A stretch of 64,000 nucleotides of DNA from Nocardia sp. NBC_01327 (GTDB lineage: Bacteria > Actinomycetota > Actinomycetes > Mycobacteriales > Mycobacteriaceae): the NCBI RefSeq assembly GCF_035958815.1, contig NZ_CP108383.1:1116001-1180000 (forward strand). Direction: 5' to 3'. Within the stretch, counting starts at the first letter, position 1; every line of letters starts with the position of its first letter. Positions 46,327 through 54,640 of this stretch are shown here, one piece after another. The position numbers and the translations under genes were made by a program. The notes beneath the pieces were generated by a model. That model saw only the letters and a list, made by a program, of their open reading frames with translations, was not told the origin of the DNA and searched no databases.

Positions 46327-47724
46327 CTATTTCGGGAGTTCCGTGGAAGGCACTGCCGCGGTGGCACTGTGGGTGAATCCGCCCGCTTCCTTGCGGGTGA
46401 GCGAGGTGCTGAGCGGATGGGCATTGAGCTGCTGCAGGCCGCGCACCACATCCGTGAGCAGCAGATCGGCCATATCGCGGGTGAAGCCGTGCCGCAGCAC
46501 CGCCCGCATGATGGTCTCGTCCTCGCGGTCGGCGGGCAGCGGATATGCCGCGATCAGCCAGCCGCGGGTGCGCAGCCGGTCGGACAGGTCGTAGAGGTTG
46601 AAATTGCGTTCGCCGGTCAGCCGCCAGGAGACCGCGGTGATGCCGCGCTCCGGATGGCCGTCGTGGATCATCTCGAACATGCCCAGCTCGACCAGCCCCG
46701 CCGCGAGATGCTGGGCGGCCAGGTAGATCGCCGTCTGCACCTTGCGATAGCCGGTGCGGCCCAGGCGGATGAAGTCGTAGTACTGGGTGATGACCTGCCC
46801 GCCGGGGCGGGAGAAATTGAGATTGAAGGTGGCCATGCTGCCGCCCAGGTAATCCACGTCGAAGATGAGTTCCTTGGGCAGATCGGCGGCGCTGCGCCAC
46901 ATGGCCCAGCCCGCGCCCAGTGGCGCCAGGCCGGTCTTGTGCCCGGAGGCATTGATCGATTTCACGCGCGGCAGCCGGAAATCCCACACCAGATCGGGTG
47001 CGCAGAACGGGGCGAGGAAGCCGCCGCTGGCCGCGTCCACATGCATGGGAATGTCGAGGCCGGTCTTCTGCTGCAGATCGTCGAGGGCCTTGCTGATGCC
47101 GGCGACATCCTCGAACAGGCCGGTGAAGGTCTGCCCGAAGGTGGGCACCACCATGATGGTGTTGGCATCGCAGTAGGCGGCCACATCGTCCGGATGCATG
47201 GTGAGCCGGTTGCCGCGCAAGGGGATCTGGCGGATCTCCACATCGAAGTAGCGGGCGAATTTCTCCCAGCACACCTGGACCGGTCCGCAGACGAAATTGG
47301 GGGTGCCGGTGCCGCCGCGCTTGCGCCAGCGGAATTTCGCGGCCAGCCCGCCGAGCATCGCGGCCTCGCTGGATCCGGTGGTGGAGGTGCCGAGGGTGGT
47401 CTCCGGATCGGGCGCATGCCACAGATCGGCGATCATGCGGACGCAGCGCCGCTCGAGTTCGGCGGTCTGCGGGTATTCGTCCTTGTCGACGATGTTCTTG
47501 CCGATGGCCTCGTCCATGAGCCGCCGGGCCTGGTCGTCGACCCAGGTGGTGCAGAAGGTGGCCAGATTCATCCGGGAGACGCCGTCCAGCAGCAGTTCGC
47601 CGTGCACGATCTCGTAGGCCGCGTCGGGATCCATTTCCACGGCGGGGAAGCCGGCCTTGGGTGCGCCGCGGCTCAGGCCGGGCAGGGAGAATACGTCGTC
47701 GTCTGCTTCCGGATTGCCTGTCAT
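46327..47724 (-). CDS. gadB: Glutamate decarboxylase GadB
   Basis: The 465-residue PLP enzyme converts glutamate to GABA and CO2, consuming a proton. The PLP lysine is in ASGHKTGLAPLG at about residue 263, with GTSTTGSSEAAMLGG and DAASGGFLAPF binding the cofactor phosphate and ring. The C-terminal tail contains THSATA, where GadB enzymes carry the histidine that closes the active site. GGAGG precedes the ATG of MTGNPEADD. It diverges from an amino-acid antiporter gene, forming an acid-resistance module. Confidence 0.93.
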   Translation of the reverse strand: MTGNPEADDDVFSLPGLSRGAPKAGFPAVEMDPDAAYEIVHGELLLDGVSRMNLATFCTTWVDDQARRLMDEAIGKNIVDKDEYPQTAELERRCVRMIADLWHAPDPETTLGTSTTGSSEAAMLGGLAAKFRWRKRGGTGTPNFVCGPVQVCWEKFARYFDVEIRQIPLRGNRLTMHPDDVAAYCDANTIMVVPTFGQTFTGLFEDVAGISKALDDLQQKTGLDIPMHVDAASGGFLAPFCAPDLVWDFRLPRVKSINASGHKTGLAPLGAGWAMWRSAADLPKELIFDVDYLGGSMATFNLNFSRPGGQVITQYYDFIRLGRTGYRKVQTAIYLAAQHLAAGLVELGMFEMIHDGHPERGITAVSWRLTGERNFNLYDLSDRLRTRGWLIAAYPLPADREDETIMRAVLRHGFTRDMADLLLTDVVRGLQQLNAHPLSTSLTRKEAGGFTHSATAAVPSTELPK

Positions 47725-47856
47725 GCAGCCTCCAGCGTCGGTACTAGCCAAATGTTTGCTGAATATTTCCGAACGCTTGTCGATTCATGAAAATGGTTGA
47801 TGTGTAGACCGTTTCATCATCAATCGATAGTTGCTGTGCAGTTACTATCAAGCGCT

Positions 47857-47931
47857 ATGGATTATCAGCATGTCATAGGGCGAGTGCTGTCCGCCACGGT
47901 GCCACGCGGGGGGCGGACATGGCAACGGTGA
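47857..47931 (+). CDS. Possible 24-residue leader peptide before the GAD antiporter
   Basis: ATG 47857 opens a 24-codon frame (MDYQHVIGRVLSATVPRGGR, then TWQR) ending at TGA 47929-47931, inside the first codons of the antiporter gene. It runs through the hairpin that masks the antiporter start. There is no strong ribosome-binding site, so it may be chance. Confidence 0.25.
   Translation: MDYQHVIGRVLSATVPRGGRTWQR
47888..47919 (+). promoter_or_regulatory. Start-masking hairpin of the GAD antiporter gene
   Basis: TGTCCGCC (47888-47895) pairs perfectly with GGCGGACA (47912-47919), covering the G-rich ribosome-binding site and the A of the ATG. This may limit translation until it is opened. Confidence 0.45.
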
Positions 47932-49340
47932 CTGCGCCGAAGGCCACCACCAAATACCTGTCCTGGGTGACGCTGGCCCTGATGACCACCAGTTCGGTGG
48001 CCAGTCTGCGGGCCTCGCCGACCATGGCGGTGTACGGCCTGGCGTGCGTATTCCTCTATCTGATTCCGGCGCTGCTGTTCCTGCTGCCGACCGCTTTCGT
48101 GGCGGCGGAGCTGGCCTCGGGATGGGCCGGCGGGGTGTACAAATGGGTCGGCGAGGGGCTGTCGCAGCCGATGGGATTTCTGGCGGTGTGGTGCCAGTTC
48201 GCCATGACCATTTTCTATTACCCGAGCCTGCTGGCCTATGTGGCAAGCACTTTCGCATACATCATCGATCCGTCGCTGGCGGCCAACGGCACCTATGTGG
48301 CCGTGGTCATCATCACCATCTACTGGGTGGCGGTATTCGTCTCCTCGCAGGGCACCAAAACCGTTGCGGGACTGTCGAGTATGGGGCTCATCATCGGCAC
48401 GCTGATTCCGGGCGCGCTGCTGGTGGCGCTGGGCCTGGTCTTCCTGGCGCAGGGCAATCCGTCGGCCGCGCCGATGGACGGGGGTCATCTGCTGCCCGCG
48501 TGGACCGGTCTGGCCAGCCTGGTGCTCATCGTGAACAACTTCCTGTCCTACGCGGGCATGGAGATGAACGCGGTGCACGTGTCCTCGCTGAAGAATCCGG
48601 GCAGGGAGTATCCGAGGGCCATGGCCTTGGCCGTATGCCTGGTGCTGCTGATCTTCATCGTGCCCGCCGTGGTGATCAGCTGGGTGGTGCCGTCCGAGAA
48701 TCTGAGCCTCACCGCCGGTGTCATGCAGGCCTTCGACGGCTTCTTCCATCACTTCGGCATCGGTTTCCTGACACCGATACTGGGTGTGATGCTGGTGGCG
48801 GCGGCGCTCGGCGGCATGCTCACCTGGCTGGCCGGACCCTCCAAGGGGCTGCTGCTCATCGGCCGCCAGGAGGGCTATCTGCCGCCGATCCTGACACGGC
48901 TGAACAAGCATGGCGTGCAACAGAACATGCTCGTCGCACAGGGTGTGGTGACCACGCTGCTGGCGCTGCTGTACGCCTTCATCCCCGATGTCTCCAGCGC
49001 CTACTGGATCCTCTCGGTGATCACCACCCAGGTGTACCTGATCATGTACGTGCTCATGTTCGCCGCCGCGATTCGCCTGCGCCGCAACCGGCCCGATCAT
49101 CCGCGCGGCTATCGGGCGCCGGCGCTGGCCGCGCTGTGCGGGCTGGGCGCGACCTCGTCGGTGGCGGCCTTCCTCATCGGCTTCGTACCGCCCTCGCAGT
49201 ACGGCAGCGGCAATGCGCTGAGCTATGTCGTGCTCATCGGGCTCGGCATGGGCATTGTCGGGCTGCTGATTCCGTACCTGTTCCTGCGCCTGCGCCGACC
49301 CGGCTGGAAGATCGACGCACCCGAGGAGGCCATCGCATGA
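47919..49340 (+). CDS. APC-family amino-acid antiporter, GadC-like
   Basis: The 473-residue membrane protein has about 12 hydrophobic spans and APC-superfamily marks such as GWAGGVYKWVGEGLSQPMGFLA (like the GG.Y.W motif of GadC), and SYAGMEMNAVHVSSLKNPGREYPRA. With divergent gadB it most likely exchanges glutamate for GABA across the membrane to export acid equivalents. E. coli GadC has a C-terminal pH plug; here the tail after the last span is short (RLRRPGWKIDAPEEAIA). Its stop overlaps the next gene. Confidence 0.86.
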   Translation: MATVTAPKATTKYLSWVTLALMTTSSVASLRASPTMAVYGLACVFLYLIPALLFLLPTAFVAAELASGWAGGVYKWVGEGLSQPMGFLAVWCQFAMTIFYYPSLLAYVASTFAYIIDPSLAANGTYVAVVIITIYWVAVFVSSQGTKTVAGLSSMGLIIGTLIPGALLVALGLVFLAQGNPSAAPMDGGHLLPAWTGLASLVLIVNNFLSYAGMEMNAVHVSSLKNPGREYPRAMALAVCLVLLIFIVPAVVISWVVPSENLSLTAGVMQAFDGFFHHFGIGFLTPILGVMLVAAALGGMLTWLAGPSKGLLLIGRQEGYLPPILTRLNKHGVQQNMLVAQGVVTTLLALLYAFIPDVSSAYWILSVITTQVYLIMYVLMFAAAIRLRRNRPDHPRGYRAPALAALCGLGATSSVAAFLIGFVPPSQYGSGNALSYVVLIGLGMGIVGLLIPYLFLRLRRPGWKIDAPEEAIA

Positions 49341-49771
49341 CGACCGTGCATCCCGGCGCCCCCGATGAGACACGACGCCTCGTCTACCTGGCGGTGGCGG
49401 CCGTGCTGGTGGTCATCGCGGTCATCGGCGCGATCGCCTTCCACCGCGATCGGGACAGCGATATCGCGCTGCGCCGGGCGCAGGTGCTGCAATCGCGTTT
49501 GATCGCAGCCGGTTTCACCTCGCCGGAGCCGGAGGTCATCGCCGATTCGCTCGGTGCGGACGGCGGACTGGTGTGCCAGGATCCGCACTCGCCGCTCATC
49601 AGGGCCCAGTATCAGGCGGCGATCACCAATGGCGCCGGCGGCCCCGGCGCGCGTCCGGTCATCGCCGAGCGCGATGTCTTCACCGCCACCTCGATTGCCA
49701 TCGAAACCTATTGCCCGGACAAGCTCGCCGCGTATCTGGAGGAGACTGGCAACCTGAAGAAGGCACAGTGA
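49337..49771 (+). CDS. Small single-span membrane protein of the GAD operon
   Basis: The 144-residue protein has a short cytoplasmic N-terminus, one membrane span (about residues 16-36, LVYLAVAAVLVVIAVIGAIAF) and an outer domain of about 100 residues. That domain has two cysteines (GLVCQDPHS and ETYCPDK) that could form a disulfide. Its start overlaps the antiporter stop (ATGA), so the two are co-translated. I do not recognise the family. The outer domain ends FTATSIAIETYCPDKLAAYL. It may assist or sense for the antiporter, which is an inference from position only. Confidence 0.75.
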   Translation: MTTVHPGAPDETRRLVYLAVAAVLVVIAVIGAIAFHRDRDSDIALRRAQVLQSRLIAAGFTSPEPEVIADSLGADGGLVCQDPHSPLIRAQYQAAITNGAGGPGARPVIAERDVFTATSIAIETYCPDKLAAYLEETGNLKKAQ

Positions 49772-49805
49772 AATCGGGATACGGAGCACTGATGGAGGAG
49801 ACGAG

Positions 49806-51164
49806 ATGACCGATACCGAAGCGCTGCGGTCCGCGGTGCGGGAACTCATGCCGCGGGCGAAAAGCGATCTCACCGAACTTGTTTCGTACAGGTCCGTCTA
49901 CGACGCGCGGCAGTTCCCGGTGGAGGAATGCCACCGGGCCGCGCAGTGGGTCGCGGATGCCTTTGCGGCCGAGGGCTTTCCCGAGGTCGGGCTGCACGAG
50001 ACGCCGGACGGCAGCAATGCGGTGGTCGCGCGCTATCCGGCTCCGCCCGGTGCGCCGACGATCATGCTCTACTGCCACTACGACGTGCAGCCGCCGCTCG
50101 GTGATGCCGAATGGAAGACTCCCGTCTGGGAGCTCACCGAGAAGGACGGCCGCTGGTACGGCCGCGGCAGCGCCGACTGCAAGGGCAATATCGTCACGCA
50201 CCTCACCGCCCTGCGCGCGCTGCGGCAGGTGTCCGGCGATGCGTTTCCGGTCGGATTGACGCTGGTGGCAGAGGGTTCCGAGGAGCAGGGCACCGGCGGG
50301 CTGGAGGCCTTCGTACCGGAGAACGCGGAGCTGCTGCGCGCGGACACCCTGCTGATCTGCGACTGCGGCAATGTCGCGGTCGGCGTGCCGACCTTCACGC
50401 AGACCCTGCGCGGCAATGTGAATGTGGTGGTGACCGTCGAAACCCTGTCCGGCTCCATGCATTCCGGCATGTTCGGCGGTCCCGCCCCCGATGCGCTGGC
50501 GGCGCTCATCCAGCTGCTGTCCACCCTGCGCGACGCCGACGGCAATACCACCGTCGACGGTCTCACCGGTGACCAGAAGTGGGACGGCGCGCAGTACCCC
50601 GAGGACCAATTCCGTTCCGACGCCGGTGTTCTCGACGGCGTCGATCTGCTCGGCAGCGGCACCGTCTCCGACATGCTGTGGGCGCGACCGGCACTCACCG
50701 TGCTCGGCATGGATGTGCCACCGGTGGTGGGCTCCGCGGCCGCCATCCAGCCCAGGGCTCGGGCCCGCCTGAATCTGCGCATCCCGCCCGGCACCGATCC
50801 GCAGCAGGCGCTGAAAGCCCTTACCGCGCACCTGCAATCGCATACGCCGTGGCATGCCGAGCTGACCATCGAGACCGAGGCCACCGGCTCCCCGTTCGTC
50901 GGCAGCACGCACGGCCCCGCCCGCACCGCCATGGAGGCCGCCTTCGCCGCCGCCTACGGCCGCCCCTCCACCACCTCGGGCCAGGGCGGCTCCATCCCGC
51001 TCTGCAATGTCTTCGCCGACACCTACCCCGATGCCGAGATCATGCTCATGGGCGTCGAAGAGCCCACATGCCTGATCCACGCACCCAACGAAAGCGTCGA
51101 CCCCACCGAGATCGAGCACATGGCCTTGGCCGAGGCGCTCTTCCTCGCCTCCTACACCGGGTAG
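49806..51164 (+). CDS. M20-family dipeptidase
   Basis: The 452-residue metallopeptidase has the zinc-site motifs YCHYDVQP, GRGSADCKGN and EGSEEQGTGG, a dimerisation insert, and the final LIHAPNESVD with a ligand histidine. Relatives act on dipeptides or acylated amino acids. A strong GGAGGAGA site precedes the ATG, 34 nt after the previous gene, so it may belong to the GAD operon. Substrate is not evident. Confidence 0.87.
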   Translation: MTDTEALRSAVRELMPRAKSDLTELVSYRSVYDARQFPVEECHRAAQWVADAFAAEGFPEVGLHETPDGSNAVVARYPAPPGAPTIMLYCHYDVQPPLGDAEWKTPVWELTEKDGRWYGRGSADCKGNIVTHLTALRALRQVSGDAFPVGLTLVAEGSEEQGTGGLEAFVPENAELLRADTLLICDCGNVAVGVPTFTQTLRGNVNVVVTVETLSGSMHSGMFGGPAPDALAALIQLLSTLRDADGNTTVDGLTGDQKWDGAQYPEDQFRSDAGVLDGVDLLGSGTVSDMLWARPALTVLGMDVPPVVGSAAAIQPRARARLNLRIPPGTDPQQALKALTAHLQSHTPWHAELTIETEATGSPFVGSTHGPARTAMEAAFAAAYGRPSTTSGQGGSIPLCNVFADTYPDAEIMLMGVEEPTCLIHAPNESVDPTEIEHMALAEALFLASYTG

Positions 51165-51228
51165 ACGGATACAGAACCGCGTGCCCGCTGCCGTATTGCG
51201 GCGGGCACGCGTACGTCTGTGGCGCAGA

Positions 51229-51873
51229 TCAGAACTCGGTGTGGTCCTCGGCCTGGATGACCTGGAATTCGGTATTGGAGGGGGCCATTTCGTTGAGGCG
51301 GCCGAAGTAGATGCCCTGGGCGGCCGGTTCGATGATGCCGAAGTGGATGGGGAAGGCGGTGCGCGGATTGACCGCGCGCAGGTAGTCGACCGCCTCGCTG
51401 ATGCGCATCCACGGTGCGACGGCGGGCAGGGCCAGCACGCCCACGGGGACCGGCGGCACCCAGAGCGAGTCGCCGGGGTGGACCAGCTGGGCGGGGTCGT
51501 CGGGGGTGCCGAGCTGGAAGACCGTGTTGTCGATGACCGGGATCTCCGGATGGATGACCGCGTGCCGTCCACCGCCGCCGGTGATCTGCACATCCTTGAC
51601 CTTCAGGACATTGCCCGCGTGCACGGCCTCCCACGGCTCGCCGCGCTGCTGGGCGGTCTGCGGGTCCGAGAGCAGTCGTGCCTGCGGGTTGGCGTCGATG
51701 AGCGCTTCGATGCGATTGGGGCAGATGTGATCGGGATGCTGATGCGTGACGGCAATGGCGTCGAGTCCGGTGATGCCCTCGAACCCGTGCGAGAAATTGC
51801 CGGGGTCGAACAGGATCTTGGCGCCGTTCAGCTCCACCAGAATGCATGAGTGTCCGAAATGGGCTATCCGCAT
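51229..51873 (-). CDS. Metallo-beta-lactamase-fold hydrolase (Rv0786c-like)
   Basis: The 214-residue MBL-fold protein starts MRIAHFGHSCILVEL and carries the metal motif THQHPDH, with later ligands in FPIHFG. It resembles UlaG/RNase Z-like hydrolases of unknown substrate. The ATG at 51873 matches the family N-terminus; a longer frame upstream has non-typical sequence. It diverges from purS, as in M. tuberculosis. Confidence 0.83.
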   Translation of the reverse strand: MRIAHFGHSCILVELNGAKILFDPGNFSHGFEGITGLDAIAVTHQHPDHICPNRIEALIDANPQARLLSDPQTAQQRGEPWEAVHAGNVLKVKDVQITGGGGRHAVIHPEIPVIDNTVFQLGTPDDPAQLVHPGDSLWVPPVPVGVLALPAVAPWMRISEAVDYLRAVNPRTAFPIHFGIIEPAAQGIYFGRLNEMAPSNTEFQVIQAEDHTEF

Positions 51874-52008
51874 GAGAGAAACGGTAGTCCTCGACCCGGC
51901 GGCGGGCATCCGGGTCGCGCCAACTACGCTGATCTGCGAAACCCCCGCTCGGCCGCGCTGTTGCAGAACACTGCGCCCGGGCCCGCCCCACCAGCTGAGG
52001 AGCAACGC

Positions 52009-52242
52009 GTGGCACGTGTCGTGGTCGAGGTGATGCCGAAGGCCGAAATCCTGGATCCGCAGGGTCAGGCCATTGTCGGTGCGCTGGGGCGCCTGGGTCA
52101 CCCCGGCATCTCGGAGGTGCGGCAGGGCAAGCGATTCGAGCTGGATGTGGCCGAGGACGTGAGCGACGCCGAGCTCGAGCAGATCGCCGAATCGCTGCTC
52201 GCCAATACCGTCATCGAGGACTGGAAAGTGGTGCGGCTGTGA
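52009..52242 (+). CDS. purS: FGAM synthase subunit PurS
   Basis: The 77-residue protein shows the PurS fold: [29 protein letters not shown], then [30 protein letters not shown]. It bridges PurQ and PurL in the three-part formylglycinamidine synthase. GAGGAG lies 6 nt before the GTG. The stop overlaps the purQ GTG by 4 bases. Confidence 0.93.
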   Translation: MARVVVEVMPKAEILDPQGQAIVGALGRLGHPGISEVRQGKRFELDVAEDVSDAELEQIAESLLANTVIEDWKVVRL

Positions 52243-52916
52243 CTGCGCGCATCGGAGTCATCACCTTTCCGGGCACCCTGGACGATGTCGACGCCGCCCG
52301 CGCGGTCAAGCTCGCCGGCGCCGAGGCCGTCAGCCTCTGGCACGGTGACGCCGACCTGAAGGGTGTCGACGCGGTCATCGTGCCCGGCGGCTTCTCCTAC
52401 GGGGATTACCTGCGCACCGGCGCCATCGCCCGGTTCGCGCCGGTCATGGAGAAGGTCATCGAGGCCGCGGGCCAGGGCCTGCCGGTGCTGGGCATCTGCA
52501 ACGGCTTCCAGATCCTGTGCGAGGCCGGCCTGCTGCCCGGCGTGCTGACCCGCAACGAGGGCCTGCACTTCATCTGCCGCGACCAGTGGCTGACCGTGGA
52601 CAATGCGGACACCGCATGGACCTCGCGGTACGAGCCCGGCGCGCAGATCCTGGTCCCGCTCAAGTCCGGTGAGGGCCGCTACCAGGCGTCCCAGGCCACG
52701 CTCGACGAGCTCGAAGGCGAAGGCCGCGTGGTCTTCCGCTACTCGGGCGACAATCCGAACGGTTCGCAGCGCGGTATCGCGGGCATCACCTCGGCCAACG
52801 GCCGCATCGTGGGCCTCATGCCGCATCCGGAGCACGCCACCGAGGCGCTGACCGGTCCGAGCGATGACGGCCTCGGCATGTTCTTCTCGGTCCTGGACGC
52901 GCTCGTCTCGGCCTAG
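52239..52916 (+). CDS. purQ: FGAM synthase glutaminase subunit PurQ
   Basis: The 225-residue class I glutamine amidotransferase releases ammonia for PurL. The nucleophile Cys is in [10 protein letters not shown] and the His-Glu pair in [25 protein letters not shown] is the oxyanion region. GTG start overlaps purS. purL lies 4.6 kb away on the same strand, separated by unrelated genes. Confidence 0.95.
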   Translation: MTARIGVITFPGTLDDVDAARAVKLAGAEAVSLWHGDADLKGVDAVIVPGGFSYGDYLRTGAIARFAPVMEKVIEAAGQGLPVLGICNGFQILCEAGLLPGVLTRNEGLHFICRDQWLTVDNADTAWTSRYEPGAQILVPLKSGEGRYQASQATLDELEGEGRVVFRYSGDNPNGSQRGIAGITSANGRIVGLMPHPEHATEALTGPSDDGLGMFFSVLDALVSA

Positions 52917-52930
52917 CTCGTATCCACGGA

Positions 52931-52963
52931 GCAGCCCGCAACGCCGATGGTGTTGCGGGCTGC
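52931..52963. terminator. Bidirectional terminator after purQ
   Basis: GCAGCCCGCAAC/GTTGCGGGCTGC is a perfect 12-bp stem with a 9-nt loop, followed by TGCGTTT, 14 nt after the purQ stop. Confidence 0.85.
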
Positions 52964-52969
52964 TGCGTT

Positions 52970-54061
52970 TCAGGCGCAGAGGCGGTCCAGGACCTCGAAC
53001 CGGACGCCGTCCGCGCGGGCAATGTAACTCGGGAACAGCAGCTGGTTGCCGTCGAAACCGAGGCTGCCCGAAGGTGTTTCGAGCACCGGCCCGTTCGCGA
53101 CCGCATGGTGCAGGCGGCGGACATCCAGGGTGCCCGCCGCATGCGCCATGGCCCGGAGCGCGTGCAGCGCCTCGTATTCGGTATTGCTGAAGTTGGTGAG
53201 GGCGGGCGCGAACTCACCGTGCAGTCGCCGGTAGCGATCGAGCCGTTCCCGGTTCGCCGGACCGTTCACGAAGAAACTCGACGGCACATAGAGATTCCGG
53301 TTGGCATTGGCGCCCGCGGCGAGCAGCACATTGTCATCCACGGCCGGACTCACGCGCAGTTGCGAGTGATCACGTCCGATTCGGGCGAATTGTCGGTTAA
53401 ATCGGGCAACGTCGGCGCCGACCAAGAGCACGATCACCCCATCACAACGGTCCAGTCGCGGATCGGCCAGAAAGTCGCCGAAATCCTCGGCGCCGAATGG
53501 CACGAACTTCTCCAGCGGTACGAACCGTTCCAGTGCGCCGCCGTCCTGCGCGCCCAATTCCGCCCGCACCACCTCGGCCGTACGCCGCGGCCACACATAA
53601 TCATTGCCGATGATCGCCCAGCGCCGCGCCCCCAGCTCCCGCCGCAGCCAGCGCAGCGCGGGCAGCAGCTGGCGGCCCGGATCCGAGCCCACCAGGAACA
53701 GTCCGGGCGGCGCCACGGCCAATCCCTCGTGGTCGGTGGCGAAAAGGTAGGGCACCCGCCCCGCGGTCACCCGCGTCACCGCCCGCCGCACCGCGGAGGT
53801 GTGCCAGCCGGTAATCGCATGCACCATTCCGGTGGCCAGCAGCGCCGACACCTCGCGCGCCACCTCGGCCGGTTCCCGCCCGCCGTCAATGTGGGTGACA
53901 CGTAATTCGCGACCGAGAATTCCTGTCCCACTGTTGATTTCTTCGGCCGCCAATGAAATGGCCGCCTCACAGGAAGGGGCGAAGATACCGCCGGGACCCT
54001 GTAGCGGAACTATGTTCAGGATCTCGATACAGTTTTCGGGGCTGCCGCGGAACGAGGTCAT
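52970..54061 (-). CDS. Cytoplasmic periplasmic-binding-fold protein (AmiC-like)
   Basis: The 363-residue protein has the leucine-binding-protein fold of branched-chain ABC receptors: ILNIVPLQGPGGIFAPSCEAAISLAAEEINS, then VHAITGWHTSAVRRAVTRV and WAIIGNDYVWPRRTAEVVRAEL. It has no signal peptide or lipobox and no permease or ATPase neighbours. The nearest functional parallel is AmiC, a cytosolic amide sensor that controls a regulator. A divergent MarR gene starts 31 bp away, so it may sense a small molecule for that regulator (inference). The ATG at 54061 follows GAAGGG. Confidence 0.72.
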   Translation of the reverse strand: MTSFRGSPENCIEILNIVPLQGPGGIFAPSCEAAISLAAEEINSGTGILGRELRVTHIDGGREPAEVAREVSALLATGMVHAITGWHTSAVRRAVTRVTAGRVPYLFATDHEGLAVAPPGLFLVGSDPGRQLLPALRWLRRELGARRWAIIGNDYVWPRRTAEVVRAELGAQDGGALERFVPLEKFVPFGAEDFGDFLADPRLDRCDGVIVLLVGADVARFNRQFARIGRDHSQLRVSPAVDDNVLLAAGANANRNLYVPSSFFVNGPANRERLDRYRRLHGEFAPALTNFSNTEYEALHALRAMAHAAGTLDVRRLHHAVANGPVLETPSGSLGFDGNQLLFPSYIARADGVRFEVLDRLCA

Positions 54062-54092
54062 CGGATACCCTTCCCCTCGTTCGAGCAATTTG

Positions 54093-54542
54093 ATGGGCGG
54101 GCTTATGGCGACAATTCTAGGTGGAATATCCACGTTGCACGGAGCGCTGCGGGCGGCGGAGCGCAGTTGGCTTCGTCACCTCGACGCCGCACTGTGTGCC
54201 AGGCGGCTGACCGCCGATCAATGGTGCATGCTGACGAACCTCTCCTGCGGTACCGGTATCACCATGAGTGAACTGGCCGTGCGCACGCAACTTCCACCGT
54301 CCTCCGCCACCCGGCACGCCGACCACCTGGCCGAGCGCGGTCTCATCTTCCGGGTCGCCGCCGCCGATGACCGCCGCCGCATCCTCATCGGGCTGAGCCG
54401 GCGCGGGGCCGAACTGGTGGACGAGGTGCGCATCGAGGAGATGCGCGCCGAGGCCGAGCTGCGCCGCCACTTCGGCGGGGACGACTACGTGGAGCTGTTG
54501 CGGCTGCTGGAGCGCGTCTCGGATCTTCCGCTGTCGCATTGA
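54093..54542 (+). CDS. MarR-family transcriptional regulator
   Basis: The 149-residue regulator has the MarR winged helix: LTADQWCMLTNLSCGTGITMSELAVRTQLPPSSATRHADHLAERGLI, with the wing AAADDRRRILIGLSRRGAEL. An alternative ATG lies 12 nt further on. The divergent arrangement with the binding-protein-like gene and the very short 31-bp gap imply a shared operator. No long palindrome is evident there; CTCG-TT-CGAG is the only short one. Confidence 0.82.
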   Translation: MGGLMATILGGISTLHGALRAAERSWLRHLDAALCARRLTADQWCMLTNLSCGTGITMSELAVRTQLPPSSATRHADHLAERGLIFRVAAADDRRRILIGLSRRGAELVDEVRIEEMRAEAELRRHFGGDDYVELLRLLERVSDLPLSH

Positions 54543-54640
54543 TTCCGGGGCCGTACGCGGATTCCGGGGCCACACGCGCGGGCGGGCGGATAGGCCGACC
54601 GTCGGCGAAAACTGAACTGTGAATGCTTAGGATCGCAGTC

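Noticed and set aside
46195-47790. 531-residue plus-strand frame opposite gadB
   Set aside because: It is an antisense shadow of the well-supported glutamate decarboxylase gene.
54541-54571. 12-bp direct repeat GATTCCGGGGCC after the MarR gene
   Set aside because: It is short and in GC-rich sequence, and no partner copies or functional context were seen.
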